A stretch of DNA of 64,000 nucleotides from Rhodopseudomonas palustris (GTDB taxonomy: Bacteria > Pseudomonadota > Alphaproteobacteria > Rhizobiales > Xanthobacteraceae): assembly GCF_034479375.1 (NCBI RefSeq), contig NZ_CP140155.1, positions 2,480,001 through 2,544,000 on the forward strand. Reading direction: 5' to 3'. Below the pieces are notes generated by a model, which was not told the origin of the DNA, made no database searches, and was given only the letters and a program-made list of their open reading frames with translations. Below, piece after piece: positions 51,549 through 60,025 of this stretch. The position numbers were made by a program, and so were the translations under genes. Numbering within the stretch: position 1 is the first letter of the stretch; each line of letters begins with the position of its first letter.

Positions 51549-51653
51549 CCTCATGGTGAGGAGGCGCGAAGCGCCGTCTCGAACCATTGGCCGCGGGCAC
51601 CCGTGGCCTCATCCTTCGAGACGCCCGGCTTCGCCGGGCTCCTCAGGATGAGG
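51549..51653. repeat. Intergenic inverted repeat, family D (copy 2)
   Basis: CCTCATGGTGAGGAGGCGCG, GCGCCGTCTCGAACCAT, then CCTCATCCTTCGAGACGCCC and CCTCAGGATGAGG. It is nearly identical to the copy at 5959-6079. Confidence 0.88.
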
Positions 51654-51714
51654 ACTCAGTGCATTTGGCTGAGGCATATTGCTTCGATGCCGCATCAACG
51701 TCGCAGGCGCGATC

Positions 51715-53517
51715 TCAAACGCCCGCACCGCCGCTGTGCTTCGGCGGCGCGCCCGGGACGAACGCCGGCACGATCATCTCGCGCGCGATCAGCGCATCGT
51801 CGATCGCCGGCATCTGGCTTTCCAGCGGCGCGCCGAATTTCAGGACCGGATACAGCTTCTGCGCGGGATTGATCTCGACATTGCAGAACACCGGTCCCTT
51901 GCGCGCATAGACCTCGCGCAGCTTGGCGGCGATGTCCGCGCTGCGGCTGATCGTGACCACCGGCAGATCCATCGCCTCGGCGACCTTGACGACATCGACG
52001 AACGACAATCCGCTCGGCGCGTCGACGCCGACATAGTTGCCGTCGAGCCAGGTCTCCAATGTCTGCTTCTGGATGCCGTGGCCGTGATTGTTGAACAGGA
52101 ACAGCCGCACCGGCAGCTTGTGCCGCGCCAGCAGCGCCAATTCGCCGAGCGACAGCATGAGGCCGCCGTCGCCGATGATGCAGCTCACGCCGCCACGGGC
52201 CTGCACCGCCGCGCCGATCGCGGCCGCCAGCGCGTAGCCCATCGCGGTGTTGTTCCAGTCGGAAATCAGCCGCTGGCCGCGCTGGATGCGGAAGCCGTTG
52301 CAGGTCCAGGTCAGATTGCCGCCGGTGTCGACATAGATCAACTCGTCGGCGGGCACGGCGTCGCTGAGCTTGTCGACGAAGTCGTAGGCATCGACGAAGC
52401 CGGCATTGGCGGGCGCGGGACCAGGGCGATCGTCCGGCAGCGCGGCGCGCCAATGCGCGATCTTGGCCAGCCATTCGTCGCGCGGCGGTGCGGCCTCGAG
52501 CGCGCCGAGAAGCTTCGGCACGAAGGCGTCGAGCTGCGCCTCGATCCGCGTCGCGACGGCGATGCCGCGCGCGTCGAACTTGTCCATCTCGCCGCGGCTG
52601 GCGTCGACCATCACGATCGTTGCCGCGCGCGCGAACGACGGCAGGATGCCGCCGGTGACGTTCTGCGACAGCCGGCTGCCCAGACAGAGAATGAGGTCGG
52701 CGTTCTGCACGGTGAAATTGCCGAGCCGCGGCCCGTAGACGCCGAACGGCCCGACCCGCAGCGGATGATCATGCGCGATCAGATCGGTCGCGGCCCAGGT
52801 CGTCAGCACCGGCATGCCGAGCCGGTCGATCAGCTGATCGAGCATCGATCCGATCCGCGGCGTCGACAGCCCGCCGCCCAGAACCAGCACCGGGCGTTTC
52901 GCCTGCGCGATCAGCGGCAGCAATGCGGCGATCTCGGCGTCAAGATCGATCGTGGCGATCTGCGCCTCCGGCACGAACGACGCCAGCGCCTCCGGATCGA
53001 CCTCGGCGCGCTGCAGATCGTCCGGCAGATCGATCAGCACCGCGCCGGGCCTGCCTTCGAAGGCGAGGTGATAGGCCTTCTCCAGATGATAGCGGATCGT
53101 CGCGGGATCGCTGATCTGCACCGCGTATTTCGTCACTGTGGCGAAGATCGAGGTGACGTCGGTCTCCTGAAAGCCGAGCTGGCGCACGTCGTTCTTGCCC
53201 TTGAGCCGATGCGTCGCGACCTGCCCGGTGATCATCAGCGTCGGCACCGAATCGTAGTAAGCGCAACACACGCCGGTGAGCAGATTGGTCGCGCCCGGCC
53301 CGGACGTGGTGATGGCGACGCCCAGCCTGCCGGTGGCGCGCGCATAGCCGTCGGCGGCGATCGCCGCGGCCTGTTCGTGCTGCGGGAAGATCGGCGTGAC
53401 GTCCGGATGCTTCGCGGCGGAATCGAACATGTGCACCGCCGCCCCGCCGGAGATGCCGAACACATGGCTGACGCCGCGCCGCGCGAGGAAATCGATGACG
53501 TAGTCGGACAGCTTCAC
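51715..53517 (-). CDS. Acetolactate synthase-like TPP enzyme of sugar cluster
   Basis: The 600-aa three-domain TPP enzyme has the catalytic Glu region P-Q-H-E-Q-A-A-A-I-A-A-D-G-Y-A-R and the Mg-TPP motif I-I-G-D-G-G-L-M-L-S-L then L-F-N-N-H-G-H-G. No separate small subunit gene is present. It belongs with YerE-type enzymes that add a two-carbon acetyl group from pyruvate to a keto-sugar. It is last in the minus-strand cluster, 28 bp after the SDR. The start is GTG 53517 with GGAGG about 6 nt upstream. Confidence 0.85.
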   Translation of the reverse strand: MKLSDYVIDFLARRGVSHVFGISGGAAVHMFDSAAKHPDVTPIFPQHEQAAAIAADGYARATGRLGVAITTSGPGATNLLTGVCCAYYDSVPTLMITGQVATHRLKGKNDVRQLGFQETDVTSIFATVTKYAVQISDPATIRYHLEKAYHLAFEGRPGAVLIDLPDDLQRAEVDPEALASFVPEAQIATIDLDAEIAALLPLIAQAKRPVLVLGGGLSTPRIGSMLDQLIDRLGMPVLTTWAATDLIAHDHPLRVGPFGVYGPRLGNFTVQNADLILCLGSRLSQNVTGGILPSFARAATIVMVDASRGEMDKFDARGIAVATRIEAQLDAFVPKLLGALEAAPPRDEWLAKIAHWRAALPDDRPGPAPANAGFVDAYDFVDKLSDAVPADELIYVDTGGNLTWTCNGFRIQRGQRLISDWNNTAMGYALAAAIGAAVQARGGVSCIIGDGGLMLSLGELALLARHKLPVRLFLFNNHGHGIQKQTLETWLDGNYVGVDAPSGLSFVDVVKVAEAMDLPVVTISRSADIAAKLREVYARKGPVFCNVEINPAQKLYPVLKFGAPLESQMPAIDDALIAREMIVPAFVPGAPPKHSGGAGV

Positions 53518-53545
53518 GCGAACCTCCTGGCGCTCACCGGCGCGC

Positions 53546-54352
53546 TCAATTGCCGTGCCGCCGCAGCTTGTAGATGTTGGTGTCGGCTTCGAGCCGCGCG
53601 ACCAGCGCCGCGCCGCCGTCGCGCCAGCCGTCATGCACCACGGAAACATTGCGCCCGCCGGTTGCGGCGCGGCCGGCGCCGAATGCCCATTCGATGCAGC
53701 CGAAAATATCCTCGATGCTGGTGCCCTGCTCGCCGCTGTCGAGAAACGCCAGCGTGCGGCGCAGATTGACGCCGGCGTCGTCGCCGGCCTCGACGGTCTG
53801 GCGATGGATCTTGGTGTTGACCCAGCCGGTGCCGACCGCGATCGCGTGCACGTCCGGATACTCATCGTCGAGCAGTTCACACAGCTTGACCAGCATCATT
53901 TTGCCGAGACAATAGGCCGAGTAGTTGCGGAACGGCCCATTGATGCCGCCGCCGACCAGGAACGCGACCTTCGCGACGGCGCCGGTCCGACGCAGCGGAT
54001 AGAGCGCGTGCAGCAGCCGCATCTGCGCCACCGCATTCAGCGACAGCGACGCTTCCCAATCGTCGAAATCGCGGCCGAAGAAATCGCCGATCGGCGAGAG
54101 TTGTCCCGCCGCGCTGATGAAGCGCTCCCAGGGCTTGTTCAGCGCCGCGATCTCGGCACCCGCACGCCGCACGCTGCCAGCGTCGGACAAATCGCAAGGC
54201 ACCAGATGAATGCCCGCGTCGGCTTTCAGCTCGTCGAGATTGCCGGCCGAGCGATACGTGCCGATCACCTCGAGACCCTGCGCGCGATACAGCTTCGCCA
54301 GCTGCACGCCGATGTCGCTGGAGATCGCCGCGATGATCACGCTGCCCGGCAT
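53546..54352 (-). CDS. SDR-family reductase, possibly C-ketoreductase
   Basis: The 268-aa Rossmann-fold protein has the start I-I-A-A-I-S-S-D-I-G-V-Q-L (a G-x-x-x-G-x-G variant: the glycines are partly replaced) and Y-C-L-G-K (Y-x-x-x-K) in the active site. S-A-A-G-Q-L-S-P-I-G holds the active-site region. It is adjacent to the ALS-like TPP enzyme in the same operon, as YerF is to YerE, so it may reduce the acetyl branch after carboligation. Its ATG follows the upstream stop with no gap. Confidence 0.75.
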   Translation of the reverse strand: MPGSVIIAAISSDIGVQLAKLYRAQGLEVIGTYRSAGNLDELKADAGIHLVPCDLSDAGSVRRAGAEIAALNKPWERFISAAGQLSPIGDFFGRDFDDWEASLSLNAVAQMRLLHALYPLRRTGAVAKVAFLVGGGINGPFRNYSAYCLGKMMLVKLCELLDDEYPDVHAIAVGTGWVNTKIHRQTVEAGDDAGVNLRRTLAFLDSGEQGTSIEDIFGCIEWAFGAGRAATGGRNVSVVHDGWRDGGAALVARLEADTNIYKLRRHGN

Positions 54353-55270
54353 CTAACGCCCTCCGCCATAGGCTGTCGCAGCGGCCCGCGCGAACGCGGT
54401 CGCCAGCGCGCCATCGTTGTTGGTCATCAGCCCGTACCACGGATCGTCGCCACTCGTCATTGCGAGCGAAGCGAAGCAATCCAGCCCTGCAGGCGAGGCG
54501 TGGATTGCTTCGTCGCTGCGCTCCTCGCAATGACGGCGAGAGGCCTCGAACTGCCCCGCCGCCAGCGGATAGTCCAGCTGCGCAAGCGCCAGGCTCGCCG
54601 GCGTGCCGATGTCGCGGTGATAGTCGGCGTTGTGAAATGAGAAGATCCGGCCCATGAACACCGGCAGGACTTCAGTGGAGAAATCGACCACGGGCTTGCC
54701 GAGCGAGGCAATGAAATCGATCACCTCGGGCTCGATCACATAGACCGCCGCGTTGGCGAGGTCGCCCTTCGGCTGCTGCGGCTTCTCGTCCATCTGCAGC
54801 ACGCGCCTGTCCGCATCCAGGGTGAGAATGCCGCAGCTCTGCGGATGATCGGTGACGAAGCTCATCATCGTCATCGCACAATCGAGCGGCCGGGCGCGAT
54901 GCGCGGCGAGAAAATCGCCCGGCGCAAACAGGCTGAGATTGTCGGCATGGGCGAACAGCGTCGGGCCGCCGGCGAAGCGCGCACGATGATGCAGCAGCGT
55001 GCCGCCGGTGCCGAGCAGCGTCTTTTCATGCGCGAGGATCACGTGCTCGGCCCACGGCGAGCGGCGAATGTACTCGCTCACTAAATCGGCGTGGTGATGC
55101 AGATTGACGACGATCTCGGAAAAGCCGGCGTCGCGCAGCATCGCCAGCCACAGCCCGAGCAGCGGCCGGCCGGCGATCGGCATCAGGCATTTCGGCAGCA
55201 CCTGCGTCAGCGGATGCAGCCGCGTGCCGAGCCCGGCCGCCACCAGCAGCGCTTTCGCGGGCGCGCTCAC
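54353..55270 (-). CDS. Sugar-phosphate nucleotidyltransferase (HddC/RfbA-like) with inserted repeat
   Basis: The 305-aa protein has the pyrophosphorylase start L-L-V-A-A-G-L-G-T-R-L-H-P-L-T then L-P-K-C-L-M-P-I-A, and D-N-L-S-L in the metal site. D-I-G-T-P near residue 222 marks the normal C-terminus of this family. The tail after about residue 240 comes from a family A repeat translated in frame (54455-54535), plus about 30 residues. It probably makes a GDP- or dTDP-sugar. ATG 55270 overlaps the upstream kinase stop by 4 bp. Confidence 0.85.
   Translation of the reverse strand: MSAPAKALLVAAGLGTRLHPLTQVLPKCLMPIAGRPLLGLWLAMLRDAGFSEIVVNLHHHADLVSEYIRRSPWAEHVILAHEKTLLGTGGTLLHHRARFAGGPTLFAHADNLSLFAPGDFLAAHRARPLDCAMTMMSFVTDHPQSCGILTLDADRRVLQMDEKPQQPKGDLANAAVYVIEPEVIDFIASLGKPVVDFSTEVLPVFMGRIFSFHNADYHRDIGTPASLALAQLDYPLAAGQFEASRRHCEERSDEAIHASPAGLDCFASLAMTSGDDPWYGLMTNNDGALATAFARAAATAYGGGR
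54455..54535. repeat. Family A repeat inside a coding region (copy 3)
   Basis: CGTCATTGCGAGCGAAGCGA and GCTCCTCGCAATGACG arms, as in the other family A copies. Here it is read in frame as R-H-C-E-E-R-S-D-E-A-I-H-A-S-P-A-G near the C-terminus of the nucleotidyltransferase. Confidence 0.9.
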
Positions 55271-56757
55271 GCGTCCAGTTCCTTAATGATATCGGCGGCG
55301 GTGACCGGAATGTTGCCGATGCGGCCGACCTGGCACGCCGCGGCGATCGAGGCGAGATAGGCGCTGCGCCAGATGTCGGTGCCGACTGCCAGCGCGAGCC
55401 CGGCGCAGACGAAGAACGAGTCGCCCGCCCCCGCTGCGTCCTTCGGCGCGGTGTTGAACGCCGGCAGCCGATCGGTCAGCACCGAGCCGCGACCGGCGGC
55501 GGCGTGCACCAGCAGGCCTTCGGCGGCGAGCGTGAGGATCACGTTCTTGGCCTTTGCCTTCTGCCGCAGCGCCTCGACCAGCACCACCAGACCGGAGTCG
55601 AAATCACGCAGCGCCAGCCGCGCCTCGCGCTCGGTCGGCTTGATCAGCAGCATGTTGCGGAAGCGCGAGATGTCGCCGACCTGCGACGACGACTGGCTGT
55701 CGGCGACCATCGGGATCGACCGCTCGCGGCACAGCGCCGAGATCGCCTCGACCAGCTTGGTCGGCAGGCAGCCATAGTTGAAGTCCGAGAACACCACGAG
55801 GTCGGTCGTCGGCAGCTTGTCGCGCACCGTCGCCAGCATGCTGTCCTGCAAGTCGACGTCGATGTCGTGCTGCTTGAGATGGCTGACGCGCAGCAACGTC
55901 TTGTTCCCCGCGCGAAAACGCTGCTTGCACGTCGTCGGCCGGCTCTCGTCGGTGAGGATCGTCGCGTCGACGTTGTAGGAGGCCAGCCGCTCGCGCGCGA
56001 GATCAGCCATCGCGTCCTTGCCGCCGACGGTGAGCAGGCTGACCGAACAGCCCATCCCCGCGGCGTGGCCGGCGACGATGCCGGCGCCGCCGACGAACAA
56101 CTCGCGCAGCACCGGCGTGACCACGATGGTCGGGTCCTCCTGCGACATGCCGAGCGGATCGCAGGCGATGTATTCGTCGACGATCAGATCGCCGATCACC
56201 AGCACCTTCAGCGTCGGGAATTTCGCCAGCACGGTCTTGAGATCGGCGACGTCGAAGCGATGCCGGCGCGGATAGTCCAGCGGCTTGAAGATCGACGACG
56301 GGTTGAACTCGCGGAATTCGCGCCGGATCAGATCGAGCGAGGAGAACGCCACCTCGCCGGAGGAAAACAGCAGCCGCCCGCCGTAGGAATCCAGCACCGG
56401 CTTCTCGGGATTGTCGGCGCCCTCGTGCTCCTTGCCCTTCACCACCACCGCGGGCTTCAGCGCGGCGACGACGTCCTCGGGCCTGTCGCGCAGCAGGAAG
56501 GCGTGATCGACGAAGCCGATCGCGTGCACGCCTTCGAGCCGCAGATCGCTCGGCAGCATCCAGTCGTAGCCGGGATCGGCGACGACGCCGACGACGAGAA
56601 CATCGCCGCATTCGGCGGCGAATTTCAAGAGCCGCAGATGGCCGGGATGGACGATGTTGAAATTGCCGGAGACGAACACGATGGCGCGGTCGGGCCCGGC
56701 CTCGGCCCGGATCTGCTGCAGCATCGCTTCGGTCTCGGGATGCAGCATCGCGGTCAT
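55267..56757 (-). CDS. Cytidylyltransferase-PfkB kinase fusion (HldE-like, reversed order)
   Basis: The 496-aa protein has a nucleotidyltransferase domain first (about 25-165, H-P-G-H motif in N-I-V-H-P-G-H-L-R-L). A PfkB sugar kinase follows (about 185-490, V-G-G-A-G and D-A-A-G-A-G-D-S-F). In E. coli HldE the kinase is N-terminal, so the order is reversed here. Bifunctional ADP/GDP-heptose-type chemistry is likely, with a different sugar possible. It overlaps the neighbours on both sides by 4 bp. Confidence 0.85.
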   Translation of the reverse strand: MTAMLHPETEAMLQQIRAEAGPDRAIVFVSGNFNIVHPGHLRLLKFAAECGDVLVVGVVADPGYDWMLPSDLRLEGVHAIGFVDHAFLLRDRPEDVVAALKPAVVVKGKEHEGADNPEKPVLDSYGGRLLFSSGEVAFSSLDLIRREFREFNPSSIFKPLDYPRRHRFDVADLKTVLAKFPTLKVLVIGDLIVDEYIACDPLGMSQEDPTIVVTPVLRELFVGGAGIVAGHAAGMGCSVSLLTVGGKDAMADLARERLASYNVDATILTDESRPTTCKQRFRAGNKTLLRVSHLKQHDIDVDLQDSMLATVRDKLPTTDLVVFSDFNYGCLPTKLVEAISALCRERSIPMVADSQSSSQVGDISRFRNMLLIKPTEREARLALRDFDSGLVVLVEALRQKAKAKNVILTLAAEGLLVHAAAGRGSVLTDRLPAFNTAPKDAAGAGDSFFVCAGLALAVGTDIWRSAYLASIAAACQVGRIGNIPVTAADIIKELDA

Positions 56758-57809
56758 CCCAGCGCCGCATCGATTTCGATCAGCGGCCGCACGCTGCGGC
56801 GCTGTTCGAGATCGTCGAGGGCGTCGTTGATTTCGTCGAGCGCGTAGCGGCGGCTGAATAGCGATGCCAGCGGCAGCTTGCCGTCGCGGAACAGACCGGC
56901 GAGCAGGTCGATGTCGCGGTCCGGATTGGCGTCGCCGCCCCAGGTGCCGAGGATGCGCTTGCCGCAGATCAGCTCGAACGGATCGAGCGCGATCTTCTCG
57001 CCGCTGCGCGGATGCGAGGCGAACACGCACAGCCCACCGAACCGGCGCGTGGCGTCGAACGCCTGCTCGATCACTTTGACCAGCCCCGCCGACTCGATCG
57101 CATAATCGACACCGAGCCCGCCGGTCAGCTCGCGGACCGCGGCGACCGGGTCCTGCTGCGACGCGTCGATCGTCGTGGTGGCGCCGAGCTCGCGCGCCAT
57201 GTTGAGCTTCGCCGGCTCGACATCGACGGCGATCAGTTGCTTGCAGTCGAAGAGCTTGCAAGCCATCAGCGCCGACAGCCCGATGCCGCCGAGGCCGAAC
57301 ACCGCGAGCGTGCTGCCCGGCTGCGGCTTGGCGATGTTGATGACGATGCCGGCGCCGACCGGCAGCGCGCAGCCGAACAGCACCGCGACGTCCATCGGCA
57401 GGCCTTGCGGCAGCAGCGTCACGCGGTTCTCCGCCACCACGGCGTATTCGTTGAAGGTCGTCACCGCGCCGGCATTGACGAAGCCGTCGCCGGCTTTGTA
57501 GCGGATGCCTTGCGCGTCGGAGCCCTTGCCCTTGATCCAGCCGAGAATGACGCGGTCGCCCGGCTTGACCTTGCTGACGCCGGCGCCGGTCTCGACCACG
57601 ACGCCAGAGCCTTCGTGTCCCAGCATATGCGGCAGATAGCGATCGACGCCGCGGCCGCCGCGCGCCTCCATCACCTGACTGTGGCAGACGCCGGAATAAG
57701 CCAGCTTGACCAGCACCTGCCCGGCCGCGAGCGGCGGCGCCTCGACGGTCTCGATCCGTAGCGGCTGATTGAGCTCGCGGAGAACGGCGGCGCGGAAGGT
57801 CACGAGCAT
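56754..57809 (-). CDS. Zinc-type medium-chain alcohol dehydrogenase
   Basis: The 351-aa protein has catalytic zinc ligands C-H in S-G-V-C-H-S-Q and G-H-E-G-S-G, and the Rossmann motif G-L-G-G-I-G. The usual four-cysteine structural-zinc loop is missing: the region is R-V-I-L-G-W-I-K-G-K-G-S-D-A-Q. This suggests the threonine/sorbitol dehydrogenase-like group or a specialised cluster enzyme oxidising a sugar alcohol or aldehyde. It overlaps the HldE-like gene by 4 bp. Confidence 0.88.
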   Translation of the reverse strand: MLVTFRAAVLRELNQPLRIETVEAPPLAAGQVLVKLAYSGVCHSQVMEARGGRGVDRYLPHMLGHEGSGVVVETGAGVSKVKPGDRVILGWIKGKGSDAQGIRYKAGDGFVNAGAVTTFNEYAVVAENRVTLLPQGLPMDVAVLFGCALPVGAGIVINIAKPQPGSTLAVFGLGGIGLSALMACKLFDCKQLIAVDVEPAKLNMARELGATTTIDASQQDPVAAVRELTGGLGVDYAIESAGLVKVIEQAFDATRRFGGLCVFASHPRSGEKIALDPFELICGKRILGTWGGDANPDRDIDLLAGLFRDGKLPLASLFSRRYALDEINDALDDLEQRRSVRPLIEIDAALG

Positions 57810-57844
57810 CGTTGCCTCCGCAGTATTTCAGCCTGCCCTCTCCC

Positions 57845-57965
57845 CGTCATTGCGAGCGCAGCGAAGCAATCCAGAGCGCCGCGTGCGGAGCACCCGGATT
57901 GCTTCGTCGCGGAGCCTGTGCGCGGACGGCGCGGAGCGCCGATCCGGGTGCTCCTCGCAATGACG
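57845..57965. repeat. Intergenic inverted repeat, family A (copy 4)
   Basis: CGTCATTGCGAGCGCAGCGA at the left and GCTCCTCGCAATGACG at the right, with GCAATCC / GGATTGC. This copy is longer than the others: about 40 bp extra sit between the arms. It lies between ADH and E1-beta. Confidence 0.85.
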
Positions 57966-57991
57966 TGGTGAGTCTGTGCCATCATCGCCCC

Positions 57992-59044
57992 TCAGAACGG
58001 ACCGGAGAACCAGTCGCCCGGCACGTCGTGCGGGAACTGGCGTTTGGTAACGAGAGACGCGGTCTCGACCTCGCGGCCGAGCATCCGGCCGACGGCCTCG
58101 ACAATGTGTTCGGCGCGGACGTGATAATTCTTGGTCAGCGCCGGGGTGGTCGCTTCCGGCACGTCCGGCGCGGCGAGCCGCTGCGGCGCGGATTTCAGGC
58201 TCGCGAAGTGATCGGTCGCGATCCGCGCCACGATCTCGCCGGCGACGCCGCCGGTGAGGTGGCCGGAATCGAGCGCCAGCAATCGCCCGGTCTTCTGCAC
58301 CGAGCTAACGATCGCCGGCCAGTCGAGCGGGCGGATCGTGCGCAGATCGATCAGATCGCAACTGATGCCCTGCGAAGCCAAATGATCGACCGCATGCAGC
58401 GCCTCGACCGTCATGTAGCTCATCGCCACGATCGTCACCGCATCGCCGCTGCGTACCACCCGCGCCTTGCCGAGCGGGGTGCGGACGTCGCCGGCCGGCA
58501 CCTCGCCCTTCATGTTGTGCAGCCAGCGATGCTCGAGAAAGATCACCGGATCGTCGTCGAAGATCGAGGCCAGCAGCAGGCCCTTGGCGTCCTCGGCGGT
58601 GGTCGGCATCACCACTTTCAGCCCGGGGATGTGCGCGAACCACGCCTGCAGGCTCTGCGAATGCGTCGGCCCCTGGCCCCAGCCGCGGCCGATGATCATC
58701 CGGATGGTGATCGGCACGCCGCGCGCGCCGCCGAACATGAAGCGCCATTTGGCGGCGTTGTTGACCAATTGATCGAGCGACAGCAGCGCGAAGTCGAGCC
58801 GCTGATGCGTCATCACCGGGCGCAACCCGTTCAGCGCCGCACCGATCGCGATCCCGGTCATCGCCGCTTCCGAGGTCGGCATGTCGAACACCCGGTCCGG
58901 GCCGAACTCCTTGTGCAGATCGAGCGTGGTGCCGAACACGCCTTTGGGATCGTCGGTGCCGAGCCCGAAGCAGATCACGCTGTCGTCCACGCTCAGCGCT
59001 GTCGCGAGGCCATCGCGGATGGCGGCGGCGAAACTCGTGCTCAT
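57992..59044 (-). CDS. E1-beta subunit-like TPP enzyme (transketolase-like)
   Basis: The 350-aa protein has the 2-oxo acid dehydrogenase E1-beta form: F-D-M-P-T-S-E-A-A-M-T-G-I-A-I-G-A-A (the catalytic Glu region), then G-W-G-Q-G-P-T-H-S-Q-S-L and I-D-L-R-T-I-R-P-L-D. It pairs with E1-alpha, overlapping it by 4 bp. There is no E2 or E3 gene nearby. It is expected to be the partner of E1-alpha in transferring a C2 unit in a sugar pathway, as proposed for AviB1/AviB2-type proteins. Confidence 0.88.
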   Translation of the reverse strand: MSTSFAAAIRDGLATALSVDDSVICFGLGTDDPKGVFGTTLDLHKEFGPDRVFDMPTSEAAMTGIAIGAALNGLRPVMTHQRLDFALLSLDQLVNNAAKWRFMFGGARGVPITIRMIIGRGWGQGPTHSQSLQAWFAHIPGLKVVMPTTAEDAKGLLLASIFDDDPVIFLEHRWLHNMKGEVPAGDVRTPLGKARVVRSGDAVTIVAMSYMTVEALHAVDHLASQGISCDLIDLRTIRPLDWPAIVSSVQKTGRLLALDSGHLTGGVAGEIVARIATDHFASLKSAPQRLAAPDVPEATTPALTKNYHVRAEHIVEAVGRMLGREVETASLVTKRQFPHDVPGDWFSGPF

Positions 59045-60012
59045 GCCGGCCCCGCATAGACGTCGGTGAAGGCGTCGGTGGCGTCCGGGAACGGCGACGC
59101 CTCGGCGTAGGCGAACGCCTCGTCGATCTCGGAATCGATCCGCGCCTGCATCTGGGCAATCTCGCCTTCGCTCAGCGCGCCCTCGCCGATCAGCGTGCGT
59201 TGCAATGCCAGCACCGGATCGCGCAGCTTCCACGCCTCGTATTCGGCAAGGCTGCGATAGCCGATGTCGTTGTCGTACATCGGGCCGCAATGCTCGCGCC
59301 AGCGATAGGTCTCGAATTCGTAGAACCGCGGCCCCTCGCCGGCGCGGATCGCATCGACGCCTTCTCTCAGCGCCGCATGCACCGCGCGGGCGTCGTTGCC
59401 GTCGCCGTGAAACGTCTTCAGGCCGAAGCCGGCTACCAACTCGTACAACTTGCGGCCCGGCGGCTGCCGCACGCCGAGCGGCGAATACACCGAGTAGCCG
59501 TTGTTCTCGCACAGGAACAGCACCGGCAGTTTCTTCACGACGGCGAAGTTCACCGACTCGAAGAACACCCCGGTTTCCGGCACCGCATCGCCGAGGAACA
59601 CGCAGGAAATCTGCCCGGTCTGTTTCAGCTTCATCGGATAGGCCAGACCGACGCCGACCGGCACGGTGCCGCCGACAATCGCGGTCGAGCCCATGAAGCC
59701 GACGCTCTCGTCGATCAGATGCATCGAGCCGCCCTTGCCGCGCGAGCAGCCGGTGACACGGCCGTAGATCTCGGCGATCATCGCCTGCAGCGAGCCGCCC
59801 TTGGCGAGGTAATGCGCGTGCGCCCGATGGCCGCTGACGGCGAGATCGGTCGGCTCGAGCACCGCGCCGGCCGCCGCCGCGACGGCCTCCTGCCCGACCG
59901 ACAGATGCGTCGGGCAGCGCATCTTCTGCTCGCCGTAGCGCTTAGCGATCGTCTCCTCGACGGCGCGGATGCGCATCATGTCGAACAGCAGACGATGCGA
60001 CAGCTCGGTCAT
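59041..60012 (-). CDS. E1-alpha subunit-like TPP enzyme
   Basis: The 323-aa protein resembles E1-alpha: H-L-S-V-G-Q-E-A-V, G-H-R-A-H-A-H-Y-L-A-K-G-G, G-K-G-G-S-M-H, then the TPP motif F-L-G-D-A-V-P-E-T-G with C-E-N-N-G-Y-S-V-Y 26 residues on. The usual GDG is GDA. The first 30 or so residues are short compared with PDH E1-alpha. It is 13 bp after the methyltransferase. Start ATG 60012. Confidence 0.87.
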   Translation of the reverse strand: MTELSHRLLFDMMRIRAVEETIAKRYGEQKMRCPTHLSVGQEAVAAAAGAVLEPTDLAVSGHRAHAHYLAKGGSLQAMIAEIYGRVTGCSRGKGGSMHLIDESVGFMGSTAIVGGTVPVGVGLAYPMKLKQTGQISCVFLGDAVPETGVFFESVNFAVVKKLPVLFLCENNGYSVYSPLGVRQPPGRKLYELVAGFGLKTFHGDGNDARAVHAALREGVDAIRAGEGPRFYEFETYRWREHCGPMYDNDIGYRSLAEYEAWKLRDPVLALQRTLIGEGALSEGEIAQMQARIDSEIDEAFAYAEASPFPDATDAFTDVYAGPA

Positions 60013-60025
60013 CGAACGAACCAGG

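Noticed and set aside
51715..53880. Extension of the TPP enzyme into the SDR gene region
   Set aside because: GTG 53517 has a perfectly placed GGAGG; the upstream extension overlaps the SDR in another frame.
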